Below are positions 63,892-64,000 of a stretch of 64,000 nt of DNA, piece by piece. Origin of the DNA: Saprospiraceae bacterium (GTDB lineage: Bacteria; Bacteroidota; Bacteroidia; Chitinophagales; Saprospiraceae); the NCBI GenBank assembly GCA_027080725.1, contig JALWRC010000064.1:1-64000 (forward strand). Direction: 5' to 3'. Position 1 is the stretch's first letter. Every line of letters begins with the position of its first letter. The notes beneath the pieces are model-generated. The model ran no database searches. It saw only the letters and a list, made by a program, of their open reading frames with translations, and was not told the DNA's origin. Position numbers and translations under genes: made by a program.

Positions 63892-64000
63892 ATGGCAAAA
63901 TTTATCTTCGTTACGGGAGGAGTATCTTCTTCATTGGGCAAAGGCATTATCTCTGCCTCTTTGGGGAAGTTATTGCAAACTCAGGGCTTTTCTGTCACCA
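63892..64000 (+). CDS. pyrG: CTP synthase, N-terminal fragment
   Basis: The first 36 codons read [19 protein letters not shown] and continue SASLGKLLQ, the diagnostic N-terminus of the CTP synthase amidoligase domain (P-loop [10 protein letters not shown]). It makes CTP from UTP, ATP and glutamine. The gene runs off the window end. Confidence 0.95.
   Translation, partial: MAKFIFVTGGVSSSLGKGIISASLGKLLQTQGFSVT

Overview
The window is a 64 kb chromosomal piece of a Bacteroidota bacterium, most likely from the Saprospiria/Chitinophagia side of the phylum. The evidence is: a gldC gene; C-terminal domains of the type IX secretion system (T9SS) on three secreted proteins; several promoters with the Bacteroidota -7 box TAnnTTTG; an epimerase-type threonine dehydrogenase beside kbl; a bshC gene; and an IPTL-CTERM protein with its own exosortase. 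No tRNA, rRNA, CRISPR array, integrase or transposase was found.

Layout. Positions 1-2,500 hold a run of orphan Rhs C-terminal tips with candidate immunity genes. Positions 2,650-4,610 hold a graveyard of toxin-antitoxin modules, some intact and some broken. From 4,685 to 18,391 three copies of terminally inverted repeat elements (two close relatives of about 235 bp, one distinct of about 450 bp) separate accD, bshC, a DUF721 gene, recF and gldC from a six-gene operon (18,087 down to 10,443). That operon encodes three B12-binding radical SAM enzymes, a GH3-type adenylating ligase and two GNAT-like acyltransferases. It looks like an undescribed biosynthetic pathway and is flanked on both sides by the repeats.

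From 18,494 to 32,700 are an MsbA-type ABC exporter, secreted beta-propeller proteins, a pair of coiled-coil proteins of unknown role, gyrA and a TPR protein. From 32,769 to 37,933 are a secreted lamin-tail/cupredoxin protein and a compact exosortase locus: one IPTL-CTERM substrate, a 64-residue membrane protein, the exosortase and a further membrane protein.

Positions 37,965-44,739 are a five-gene propionyl-CoA to succinyl-CoA operon (biotin carrier, mutase small subunit, biotin carboxylase, mutase large subunit, carboxyltransferase). After it come glnS, smc, a T9SS-exported GH44 glycosidase, a PorT-like barrel, engB, a glycosyltransferase, a transaldolase-family gene, a nucleoside phosphorylase, a small lipoprotein, and kbl with tdh for threonine breakdown. 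The end holds a cysteine-rich four-repeat T9SS protein, a TonB-like protein and the start of pyrG.

A 14-base word, GGTATGAAATGGTA, occurs nine times (five exact, four with one mismatch) in both orientations and mostly between genes. No annotated feature explains it.
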